From Sphingobium sp. TKS (lineage in GTDB: Bacteria; Pseudomonadota; Alphaproteobacteria; Sphingomonadales; Sphingomonadaceae), in contig NZ_CP005083.1 of NCBI RefSeq assembly GCF_001563265.1, forward strand, positions 2,731,001 to 2,795,000: a stretch of 64,000 bases of DNA, in the 5' to 3' direction. Each line of letters starts with the position of its first letter. Position 1 is the stretch's first letter. A program made the translations under genes and the position numbers. The notes under the pieces were generated by a model that searched no databases, was not told where the DNA came from, and saw nothing but the letters and a program-made list of their open reading frames with translations. Below are positions 16,652 to 24,015 of the stretch, one piece after another.

Positions 16652-17619
16652 TGACCGCATGGCAACCTCCGTCCACTCTGAAAGCGGCAGCCGCCGCGCC
16701 GCTCTTTTCGGTCATAATCCCGACCTATCAGCGCCGTGATGCAGTGGTCGCCGCCGTGATGTCCGCGCTCGAACAGACCATCGCCATCATCGAGGTCATC
16801 GTCGTGATCGACGGATCGACCGATGGGACGGAAGTGGCGCTAGGCGCGATCAACGATCCGCGCCTCAAGGTCATCGTGCAGGAAAATCGCGGCGCGGCGG
16901 CGGCCCGGAACAAGGGCATCGACCATGCGCGCGGGCGCTATATCGCCTTTCTCGACTGCGACGACCGCTTCCTGCCGCATCATCTGGCCGACCTGTTGCC
17001 GCTGGTGCAGGAGAGCGAGGATGTCGTCGCCTATGGCCAGGTGCTGGCGGATCGCGGCGAAGGACGCAATTTCCTGAAGCCCCCCCGCGCCATCGCCAGC
17101 GGCGAGACGATGGACCGCTATCTGATGTGCGATCGCGGTTTCATCCAGACCAGCAGCATGGCGCTCAGCCGGATGCTGGCGGGGAAAGTCCGCTACCGCG
17201 AGGATGTGAAATTCGGGGACGATACTGATTTCGCGCTGCGCCTGTCGCTGGCCGGGGCGCGTTTCCTGATGACGGAACGGCCGGGCACCATCTGGGCAGA
17301 CCGGCACGCCGACGACCGGCTGTCGGCCGTGCGCGGCAGCATCGGCAGCCTGGCCTGGCTCAAGGATCTGCGCCCGCATATCAGCCCCCGCGCCTTTTCC
17401 GCCTATATGGGCTGGCATGCCGCGAAAAGCATCTGGCCGACCAGCCGGCGGCAGGCGATGCGCTATTATTTGGGGGCAGTCTGCCGGGGGGCTTTCGGGC
17501 CAAGGCTGGCGGCGACGGTGCTGTTGCAGATCGTGATGCCCGACCCAGTCTATCGCCGCATTTCCGACCGGTGGATCGACTTTTCTCACATGCTTGCGGG
17601 CAGAGGACAGCGGCTATGA
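16648..17619 (+). CDS. Glycosyltransferase family 2 protein (pair B, member 2)
   Basis: This 323-residue GT2 enzyme is paralogous to the gene before it: PLFSVIIPTYQRRDAVVAAV, VVIDGSTDGT, ARNKGIDHARGRYIAFLDCD and VKFGDDTDFALRLSLAGARF align with its neighbour. It begins at GTG 16648 (GTGA overlap) or ATG 16651. It probably acts at a separate step of EPS repeat assembly. Its stop overlaps the ATG of the GH10-like gene, so a secreted hydrolase is translationally coupled to a cytoplasmic transferase. Confidence 0.9.
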   Translation: MMTAWQPPSTLKAAAAAPLFSVIIPTYQRRDAVVAAVMSALEQTIAIIEVIVVIDGSTDGTEVALGAINDPRLKVIVQENRGAAAARNKGIDHARGRYIAFLDCDDRFLPHHLADLLPLVQESEDVVAYGQVLADRGEGRNFLKPPRAIASGETMDRYLMCDRGFIQTSSMALSRMLAGKVRYREDVKFGDDTDFALRLSLAGARFLMTERPGTIWADRHADDRLSAVRGSIGSLAWLKDLRPHISPRAFSAYMGWHAAKSIWPTSRRQAMRYYLGAVCRGAFGPRLAATVLLQIVMPDPVYRRISDRWIDFSHMLAGRGQRL

Positions 17620-18743
17620 AGCGACGCGAATTTCTGGCCGGAGCGGCGGCGCTGACCGCCTGTTCGCCCATTCCGCAAAGTGCGGCGCAGGTCGGCGGGA
17701 CGGCGGGCCTTGCCGCCCACGCCCGCAAGTCGGGCCGCTATTTCGGCGCCGCGATCAAATCGCGCCAATTGCGCGAAGACCCCGATTTCACGGCCGCCAT
17801 CGCCCGCGAATGCGACATGGTGGTTCAGGAATATGAGCTGAAGCGCGGCACCACCGAGCCCAAGCCCGGAAAATATGATTTCAGCGGCGCCGACCAGATC
17901 ATCGCCTTCGCGCAGGAGCATGGCATGCGGGCGCGGGGGCATGCGCTGGTCTGGTACGCCGCGCAGCCGCCTTGGCTGGAGCCGGCGTTGAAGCGCGCCG
18001 ACAATGCGGGACGCGAGGAGTTGATGACCAGCTATATCGACACCGCCATGCGCCGCTATGCGGGCAAGATCCGCGAATGGGATGTCGTCAACGAAGCGAT
18101 CGAGCCCAATGACGGCCGCGCCGACGGCATGCGCGCCAAAAGCATGTGGCTGGACGCACTCGGCGAGGATTATATCGATATCGCCTTCCACCGCGCCCGC
18201 GAGGTCGATCCCCGGCCCATGCGGTTCCTGACCGATTTCGGACTGGAACATGACTCGCCCCGTTGCGAACGGCGGCGCACCGCCATGCTGAAACTGCTCG
18301 ACCGGCTGATGGCGCGGAACGTGCCGGTCGATGCGATCGGCATACAGGGGCATTTGAAGCCCTATAGGGAAGGCTTCAACCAGGCGGTTTTCGCGCGCTT
18401 TCTGGAACAGCTCAACGGATATGGCCTGGCGCTGTCGGTGACCGAATTCGACATTGCCGACCGGGGCGGACCGCCCAATCCGGACAAGCGGGACCGCGAA
18501 GTCGCCTCGGTCGCGAAAGCATTTCTGGACGTGGCACTGGACAATCCAGCAATGCGCTCGGTGCTCTGCTGGGGGCTGTCAGACCGCTATAGCTGGCTGT
18601 CCAATTTCAAGGATTATAAATGGCCCGACGGCCAGCTTTCGCGTGGCCTGCCGCTGGACGGGCAGATGCGCCGCAAGCCGCTATGGGACGCCATTGCCGC
18701 CGCCTTCGACGCAGCCCCCGCCATAAGGAGCGCCGGCGCATGA
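17616..18743 (+). CDS. GH10-family glycoside hydrolase (endo-xylanase-like), secreted
   Basis: This is a predicted secreted hydrolase of 375 residues with a Tat-like leader (MKRREFLAGAAALTACSP) and a (beta/alpha)8 GH10 domain. Both GH10 catalytic glutamates are apparent: the acid/base in WDVVNEAIEPND (about residue 167) and the nucleophile in LSVTEFDIADRGGPP. RGHALVWYAAQPPWL and SDRYSWL are also family segments. The known activity is endo-beta-1,4-xylan cleavage, but its place inside a translationally coupled EPS operon suggests it acts on the polymer made here, in trimming, release or quality control. TAACSP could alternatively be a lipobox. The substrate is unknown. Confidence 0.85.
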   Translation: MKRREFLAGAAALTACSPIPQSAAQVGGTAGLAAHARKSGRYFGAAIKSRQLREDPDFTAAIARECDMVVQEYELKRGTTEPKPGKYDFSGADQIIAFAQEHGMRARGHALVWYAAQPPWLEPALKRADNAGREELMTSYIDTAMRRYAGKIREWDVVNEAIEPNDGRADGMRAKSMWLDALGEDYIDIAFHRAREVDPRPMRFLTDFGLEHDSPRCERRRTAMLKLLDRLMARNVPVDAIGIQGHLKPYREGFNQAVFARFLEQLNGYGLALSVTEFDIADRGGPPNPDKRDREVASVAKAFLDVALDNPAMRSVLCWGLSDRYSWLSNFKDYKWPDGQLSRGLPLDGQMRRKPLWDAIAAAFDAAPAIRSAGA

Positions 18744-19825
18744 GAATTTCCTCGCTGACCGGCCTGCGCGGCGTGGCGGCGGTATCGGTGCTGCTGTACC
18801 ATATCCCGCATAATCCGACGTTCGAGGCCTTTCGCCTGCCCCTCTTCTCCCGCGCCTATCTGGCGGTCGACCTGTTCTTCATCCTGAGCGGCTTCGTGAT
18901 TTCCTTCGGCTATCACGACCGGGTGGTGAACCATCTCGGCCGCGCCAGCTATGTCGATTTCCTGATCAACCGCACGGCGCGGGTGTGGCCGCTGCACCTG
19001 ATCGTCACGCTGGTGTTCATGGCCCGCATCCTGCTCAATATATCGGGCAATCAGGCGATCGATCTCAACGCCGCCAATGTGATCAGCAATATCTTCATGG
19101 TCCAGAGCTGGGGCTGGGGCACGGAGCCGATCGCGGGCAATAGCTGGTCGGTCAGCACGGAAGTCGCCGCCTATCTCATCTATCCGCTGATCGCGATCAT
19201 TGCCTTTTCGCGATGGTCGTGGGTGCAAGGGTTGCTGTGCGTCGGCTTATTGGCGCTGGTGGCGATGTCCGGCCGGGGATCGAGCGGCCCCTTGGACGTC
19301 AATGACAGCGATACGGTGCTGACTCTGCTACGCTGCCTTGCCGGTTTCTCGCTGGGCGTGCTCAGCTATCGCTGTGCGCAAAAGGACTGGTGCAGGCGGC
19401 TGATCGACCGGACGGGCGGCTTTGCGATGATCTGCGGGCTGATCGCGCTCGCGCTGCTGTTGCCCGGAAAGGCCGATGTACTGGTGGTCTGCCTGATGCC
19501 CCCGCTGGTGCTGAGCTGCTATTATAATGGCGCGGCAGCGCGGGCGATCATGGCCAATCCGGTCAGCTTCCATCTGGGCCTTATCAGCTATTCCATCTAT
19601 CTCTGGCATCCGCTGGTGCGCGACGTGTTCGCGCGCGGCATGGGGGTCGCGCACAAGCATGGGATCACCGGCTTCGACGGGCTGATCCTCGCCGTCATGC
19701 TGGTCGCGACCTGGCTGCTCTGCTGGGCGAGCTATGCGCTGGTCGAGGTGCGCGGGCATCAGCTCATCAAATGGTTCCAGCGCGGCGGCCGCACCCGCAA
19801 GCCCGCCGTGGAGGCTGCCGCCTGA
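18740..19825 (+). CDS. Acyltransferase 3 (OafA/YrhL-like) membrane protein
   Basis: This 361-residue membrane protein has about ten helices and the acyltransferase-3 signature: SLTGLRGVAAVSVLLYHIPH with the catalytic-type His near residue 22, LAVDLFFILSGFVISF and RTARVWPLHL. Such proteins transfer acetyl or other acyl groups to sugars; in this operon it probably decorates EPS units. ATG at 18740 overlaps the GH10 stop by ATGA and the next start overlaps its own stop by one base. It lacks a C-terminal SGNH domain, so it should act alone. Confidence 0.88.
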   Translation: MRISSLTGLRGVAAVSVLLYHIPHNPTFEAFRLPLFSRAYLAVDLFFILSGFVISFGYHDRVVNHLGRASYVDFLINRTARVWPLHLIVTLVFMARILLNISGNQAIDLNAANVISNIFMVQSWGWGTEPIAGNSWSVSTEVAAYLIYPLIAIIAFSRWSWVQGLLCVGLLALVAMSGRGSSGPLDVNDSDTVLTLLRCLAGFSLGVLSYRCAQKDWCRRLIDRTGGFAMICGLIALALLLPGKADVLVVCLMPPLVLSCYYNGAAARAIMANPVSFHLGLISYSIYLWHPLVRDVFARGMGVAHKHGITGFDGLILAVMLVATWLLCWASYALVEVRGHQLIKWFQRGGRTRKPAVEAAA

Positions 19826-20745
19826 TGCCTGCGGTCTGGATCGCCATCCCCACCTTTCGCCGCCCCGAGCAGCTTCGGCATCTGCTAGAGACGTTGCCGG
19901 GGATTACCGACCGCCATGACGTGATGCTGCTGGTGGCCGACAATGATCCCGAACGGCAGGAGGGCGCCGCCGTCGTGCGCGCCCTGTTGGCGGAGGGTTA
20001 TCGCCTGCCCGTGACGCTGCTGACGGTGGCGCAGCCGGGACTTTGCGCGGTACGCAATGCGATCGTCAGTGCCGCCCTCGATGATCCGGCGATGCGCTTC
20101 CTGGCCATGATCGACGATGATGAATGGCCCCAGCCGGGCTGGCTCGATGCCCTGTTGATCTGTCAGGCGCAGGTGGGCGCGGATGTCGTGGCCGGACCGG
20201 TGGATAGCTGTTTCGTCGGCCAGCCGCCACGCTGGACGCGGGAAACATTGGTCTTCCGCGCGGAGAAACGGCCATGGGGCGCCACCGGCATGCTGTGGGC
20301 CAGCAACAACCTGCTGGTCAGCCGCCGCGCATTCGCGATGATCGCAGCGCCCTTTTTCGATCCGCGCTTCAACCGCAGCGGCGGGGAGGATCTGGATTTT
20401 CTAGCTCGCCTGCATGACGCCGGAGCGCGGTTCGGCTGGTCCCCCGATGCGCGGGTCAGCGAATGGGTGCCGGTAGAGCGGGCGCGCCTTTCCTGGGTGC
20501 TCAAACGCATGTGGCGCATCGGCTGCACCGAAACCATGGCGCGGCGCAAGGCTCTGCCCGGCCGGATCGGTACGGCAAAGCTGCTGGCCCGGTCGATCGC
20601 GATATTGGGATTGCGGACGGCTGGACTGGCGGCTCTACTGCTGCCCGGCGCGCGTCGGGTCGACATCGCCGGGCAGTGGGTCAAGAGCTGGGGGCGCCTC
20701 TATGCCCTCGCGGGCGGCGCCCAAAGCTATTATGGCGCGCTGTAG
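19825..20745 (+). CDS. Glycosyltransferase family 2 protein (pair A, member 2)
   Basis: This is the last gene of the coupled EPS run, a 306-residue GT2 transferase. It shows VWIAIPTFRRPEQLRHLLET, LLVADNDPERQEG, the metal site AMIDDDEWPQPGWLDALL and GGEDLDFLARLHDAGARFGW. It is a paralogue of the first GT2 gene of the operon. Its last 16 bases overlap, tail to tail, the end of the GH16 gene on the other strand. No terminator is evident in that overlap, so convergent transcription could interfere. Donor and linkage unknown. Confidence 0.9.
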   Translation: MPAVWIAIPTFRRPEQLRHLLETLPGITDRHDVMLLVADNDPERQEGAAVVRALLAEGYRLPVTLLTVAQPGLCAVRNAIVSAALDDPAMRFLAMIDDDEWPQPGWLDALLICQAQVGADVVAGPVDSCFVGQPPRWTRETLVFRAEKRPWGATGMLWASNNLLVSRRAFAMIAAPFFDPRFNRSGGEDLDFLARLHDAGARFGWSPDARVSEWVPVERARLSWVLKRMWRIGCTETMARRKALPGRIGTAKLLARSIAILGLRTAGLAALLLPGARRVDIAGQWVKSWGRLYALAGGAQSYYGAL

Positions 20746-22118
20746 ATCTTGAAGCTCTTGACGGTCATGTCGCCCGATCCGTCGTCATAGGTGCCGTTGG
20801 TCTTCACCGCGACATCCATGATCGGATAGAAGCGGAAACCCTGGAAGGGATTGACCGACTGGTATGTTTCCACCCCGTCCACGAACCAGGTGATATAGTC
20901 GCGCTGGATGTCCACGGCGAAGCGATGGAAACCCTGACTATAGCCGCTGAGGCCATAGGCCTGCTGCGTCTGGATCGTGACGCCCCGCGCATCGTAGCGG
21001 GTGCTGTTGGCGCCGACATGGATGGTGTGCGCGACGTGGCGGTCAAAATCCCAAAAGCTCTGATAGCCAAAGCCCTCATAAATATCGATTTCCGGCGGCC
21101 AGCCACTGGTCGACACCAACCAGAAGGCCGGCCATGAGCCGCGCCGGTTAGGCATTTTGGCTTCCCATTCATATTGGCCATAGCCGATCTGCGTCGCCAG
21201 GAAATTGCGGCCATCCAGCGCCGACGATCCATAATACCAGGTCTGGCCGCCATAGCTGATCGGCGTCTTCAACTTCTGCGTGTGCAGGACCAGGCCGTCC
21301 GTTCCCCAATAGACCGGCCCTTCGATGCCGGGAAAAATGCTGGAATCAAGATACAGGCCGGTCTCGCCATTGGCGACCTGCGTTCGGCCATTGGCGAGCG
21401 AGGTCGCCCACCTATCCCAACCGCCATCGGGCGAACGCTTGTGCGTATCCTTGCGCAGTTCGAACTGGAGCGTGCCCGTCGCCGCGAAGGTTCGCGGCTC
21501 TCGGAAAGTGCCGGTCGCCTTCAGCGTCGCCTCCACCGCGCTGCTGGCGGTGATCGTAGCCGTCGATTGCCCCTGAAGGCCGCCCCAGGGTGCCTCCCGC
21601 AGCTTGAGCTGGAACTGCTGCCCTTCCGTGGCGGCGATGATCGGCACCGCGACGGTCTGGATCAGCGGATCGCCCGGACGGAAGATCACCACCGTATCGA
21701 CGGTCTGATAATTATAGCCCGACAGTGCGCGATAAGTACCCGATCCGTTGACGGTGATGATCCGCGCGATCACCGTGTTGGGCGTCGGCCGATCCAGCGT
21801 CACCGGGACATAGGCGACACTGCTGCCCGGTCGGAAACTGGCATTGCCCAGCGAAAGCGTCGCCTTTTCCGGCAACCTAGTCCCATTGGCGAAGTCGAAA
21901 TCCGAAAAATCCGACGTCGTGCTGATTGTGGCGGAACCACTTGTCGTCGACGTCGTTAATGTCGAACTCGTCGTCGTGGACGACGAGGAAGTGTTGGTGA
22001 TTGTCGACATCCTATTCGATGTCGACCCTGAAGTCATGATCGTAGCGGCTCCCGCTGCGAAAATGCAAGATATGGCTATTCCGGCTCCAAAAATGGAGCC
22101 AGTCATTTTGACAGGCAT
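20730..22118 (-). CDS. GH16-family glycoside hydrolase with Ser/Thr-rich linker and Calx-beta-like domain
   Basis: This predicted secreted endo-glycanase has 462 residues. After a hydrophobic leader comes a remarkable Ser/Thr tract (about residues 30-70), then a Calx-beta-like domain (about 80-190; YRALSGYNYQTVDTVVIFRPGD), then a GH16 beta-jelly-roll. The GH16 active site appears as PEIDIYEGFG, fitting ExDxxE, with SWPAFWLVS before it and HRFAVDIQRDYITWFVDG after it. GH16 enzymes cleave beta-1,3 or beta-1,4 glycans, including bacterial EPS (ExoK-like). It probably processes the EPS of this locus. Upstream are TTAACC and CGACGAACTG elements shared with other EPS promoters. Confidence 0.87.
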   Translation of the reverse strand: MPVKMTGSIFGAGIAISCIFAAGAATIMTSGSTSNRMSTITNTSSSSTTTSSTLTTSTTSGSATISTTSDFSDFDFANGTRLPEKATLSLGNASFRPGSSVAYVPVTLDRPTPNTVIARIITVNGSGTYRALSGYNYQTVDTVVIFRPGDPLIQTVAVPIIAATEGQQFQLKLREAPWGGLQGQSTATITASSAVEATLKATGTFREPRTFAATGTLQFELRKDTHKRSPDGGWDRWATSLANGRTQVANGETGLYLDSSIFPGIEGPVYWGTDGLVLHTQKLKTPISYGGQTWYYGSSALDGRNFLATQIGYGQYEWEAKMPNRRGSWPAFWLVSTSGWPPEIDIYEGFGYQSFWDFDRHVAHTIHVGANSTRYDARGVTIQTQQAYGLSGYSQGFHRFAVDIQRDYITWFVDGVETYQSVNPFQGFRFYPIMDVAVKTNGTYDDGSGDMTVKSFKIYSAP

Positions 22119-22161
22119 GTTTGCGACCCCCGAAGTTATCCCCTGTAGGGTCTCCTATGAA

Positions 22162-22168
22162 GGTTAAC
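22162..22168 (-). promoter_or_regulatory. Candidate CtrA half-site (GTTAACC) upstream of GH16 gene
   Basis: The minus strand reads GTTAACCTT 44-50 bases before the GH16 start. It is the third TTAACC element beside an EPS-associated gene in this window. Functional assignment is by motif only. Confidence 0.3.
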
Positions 22169-22214
22169 AAAAACTTCCGGTCAATAACGACTCGTCGTAT
22201 TGTCTCAGGATTTG

Positions 22215-22228
22215 CGACGAACTGTTGC
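22215..22228 (+). promoter_or_regulatory. CGACGAACTGTTGC element
   Basis: This 14-mer differs by one base from CGACGAATTGTTGC at 4933-4946. Extended leftward it reads GATTTGCGACGA, which recurs on the minus strand at 3228-3239. The shared sequence links the promoters of the two ends of the EPS locus. Confidence 0.3.
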
Positions 22229-22310
22229 ATGCCGTAAGGGAAATGACGGAAAACCAAGGATTCTTTCAGAACCGATATAGTCGATTCGGAAATTCCGGCT
22301 GGAAGCTTTG

Positions 22311-22334
22311 CCCCCTCCTTTTTACGGGAGGGGG
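22311..22334. terminator. G/C hairpin downstream of ugd
   Basis: CCCCCTCC (22311-22318) pairs with GGAGGGGG (22327-22334) around an 8-base loop, 16 bases beyond the ugd stop. The flank on the ugd strand lacks a strong U-run, so termination there may be weak. Confidence 0.45.
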
Positions 22335-22349
22335 ATTTTGGTCGTAGCT

Positions 22350-23693
22350 TTACTCTGCCGCCTGCACCAGTTCTTCGATCTCCGGCGTGACTCCGCGACC
22401 GACGCTGACATAGGTGAAACCGGCCGCCTCGGCATCAGCGGGGCGATAGATGTTGCGCAGGTCGACCAGCCCATCGCCGTCCATGATGCTTTTGAGCCGG
22501 TTCAAGTCGAGCGCCCGAAGCGCATCCCATTCGGTGACGATGACGACTGCCGCGGCCCCTTCGGCGGCTGCATAGGGATTGTCGCAGAAATCGACATTGC
22601 TCAGCATCGTGCGGGCCGCGTCCATCCCCTCCGGATCATAGGCGCGGACCTGCGCGCCGCCATCCTGCAAAGCCTGAATGATCGAGAGTGACGGCGCATC
22701 GCGCATGTCGTCGGTATTGGGCTTGAAGGTCAGGCCCAGCACCGCGACCGTCTTGCCGCGCACCGAACCATTGCATACCGCAACCACCTTGCGCGCCATG
22801 GCCCGCTTGCGGCTCTCGTTGATTGCCACGGTCGCTTCGATGAGACGGATGGGCGCACCCGAATCCTCGGCCGTCTTGACCAGCGCCAGCGTATCCTTGG
22901 GAAAACAGGAGCCGCCATAGCCCGGCCCCGCATGCAGGAATTTTGAACCGATCCGGTTATCCAGGCCGATGCCCCGCGCCACCTGCTGCACGTCCGCACC
23001 GACATTTTCACACAGATCGGCCATCTCGTTGATATAGGTGATCTTCATCGCCAGGAAGGCATTGGCCGCATATTTGATGAGTTCGCTGGTCCGGCGCCCG
23101 GTGAACTGGATCGGCGCCTGGTTGAGATAGAGCGGCCGATAGACCTCCTCCATCACCGGGCGGGCGCGTTCATCCTCTATGCCGACGACGATGCGGTCGG
23201 GACGCTTGAAATCCTGGATCGCCGCGCCTTCGCGCAGGAATTCCGGATTGGAGGCGACAGCGAACTGCGCGTCCGGATTGGTTTCGCGGATGATCCGGTC
23301 GACCTCGTCGCCTGTGCCGACCGGGACGGTCGACTTGGTGACGATGACGGTAAAGCCCTTGAGATTGGCCGCGATCTCCCGCGAGGCGTCATAGACATAG
23401 CTGAGGTCGGCGTGGCCGTCACCCCGCCGGGCGGGCGTGCCGACGGCGATGAAGACGACATCGGCCTGATTAACCGATCCGGCGAGATCAGTGGTGAAGG
23501 TCAGCCGCCCCGCCTTCACATTGCGGGCGATCAGATCGGCAAGGCCGGGCTCATAGATCGGCACGCCGCCGCTCTGCAACAGCTCGATCTTGCGCGCATC
23601 CTTGTCCACGCAGATGACATCATGGCCGAAATCCGCGAAACACGCGCCGGAGACCAGGCCGACATAGCCCGATCCGGTCATAACGATCCGCAT
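22350..23693 (-). CDS. ugd: UDP-glucose 6-dehydrogenase
   Basis: This enzyme oxidises UDP-glucose to UDP-glucuronate with two NAD+, supplying an acidic sugar donor in the cytoplasm. The 447-residue protein begins with the Rossmann motif MRIVMTGSGYVGLVSGACFA and has VFIAVGTP, KSTVPVGTGD, the catalytic loop GPGYGGSCFPKDT with active-site Cys, and GLTFKPNTDDMRDAPSL. Length and motif order match bacterial Ugd/TuaD. Its position next to EPS genes implies that the polymer contains glucuronic acid or a derivative. It is transcribed alone, towards the GH16 gene. MDTs using other nucleotide sugars (GDP-mannose) are less likely. Confidence 0.95.
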   Translation of the reverse strand: MRIVMTGSGYVGLVSGACFADFGHDVICVDKDARKIELLQSGGVPIYEPGLADLIARNVKAGRLTFTTDLAGSVNQADVVFIAVGTPARRGDGHADLSYVYDASREIAANLKGFTVIVTKSTVPVGTGDEVDRIIRETNPDAQFAVASNPEFLREGAAIQDFKRPDRIVVGIEDERARPVMEEVYRPLYLNQAPIQFTGRRTSELIKYAANAFLAMKITYINEMADLCENVGADVQQVARGIGLDNRIGSKFLHAGPGYGGSCFPKDTLALVKTAEDSGAPIRLIEATVAINESRKRAMARKVVAVCNGSVRGKTVAVLGLTFKPNTDDMRDAPSLSIIQALQDGGAQVRAYDPEGMDAARTMLSNVDFCDNPYAAAEGAAAVVIVTEWDALRALDLNRLKSIMDGDGLVDLRNIYRPADAEAAGFTYVSVGRGVTPEIEELVQAAE

Positions 23694-23957
23694 CTCTATT
23701 CTCCTTCTTCAAACGGCTTCCGTCCGACGGCCAACCGATCATGAAATGACGTGCGAATCCGTTCCGGGAAACCCCGGGTGCACGGACCCTCACCCTTCAT
23801 CATGGGCTGGACCTCAGGCGACCCAGCCTGATGCCCAATTGACCGGAACCAGCCGGCTATTGACGCAGCGCAACATACTGCGGGGTGCAGCATGGATGCA
23901 ACGCAGCCTGCCGCTCTATGGACACATATGGGCGCGGATCAGGGGCTTAGCGAAAGG
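23694..23957. other. Intergenic stretch without recognised gene
   Basis: These 264 bases separate the ugd start from the end of the TonB-receptor gene. They must hold the ugd promoter. I see a small CCCGGGAAACCCCGGG hairpin-like sequence near 23762 but no coding region with support. Confidence 0.4.
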
Positions 23958-23993
23958 AAAAGGGGCGGAAGCATCGCTGCTCCCGCCCCTTTT
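23958..23993 (-). terminator. Strong intrinsic terminator of the TonB receptor gene
   Basis: A 16-base stem with one mismatch (left arm AAAAGGGGCGGAAGCA, right arm TGCTCCCGCCCCTTTT) closes on a 4-base loop. Read on the minus strand it ends with TTTT, 22 bases beyond the receptor stop. Confidence 0.8.
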
Positions 23994-24015
23994 GCCCTCG
24001 CCCCGAAAGAGCCGA

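Larger units (their letters stand above)
22119..22349. other. Intergenic region between ugd end and GH16 start
   Basis: This is the promoter region of the GH16 gene, which reads leftward. It contains CCCTGTAGGG (22141-22150), a TTAACC half-site (minus strand, 22162-22167), CGACGAACTGTTGC (22215-22228), and near ugd a G/C hairpin (22311-22334). No gene was found. Confidence 0.5.
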
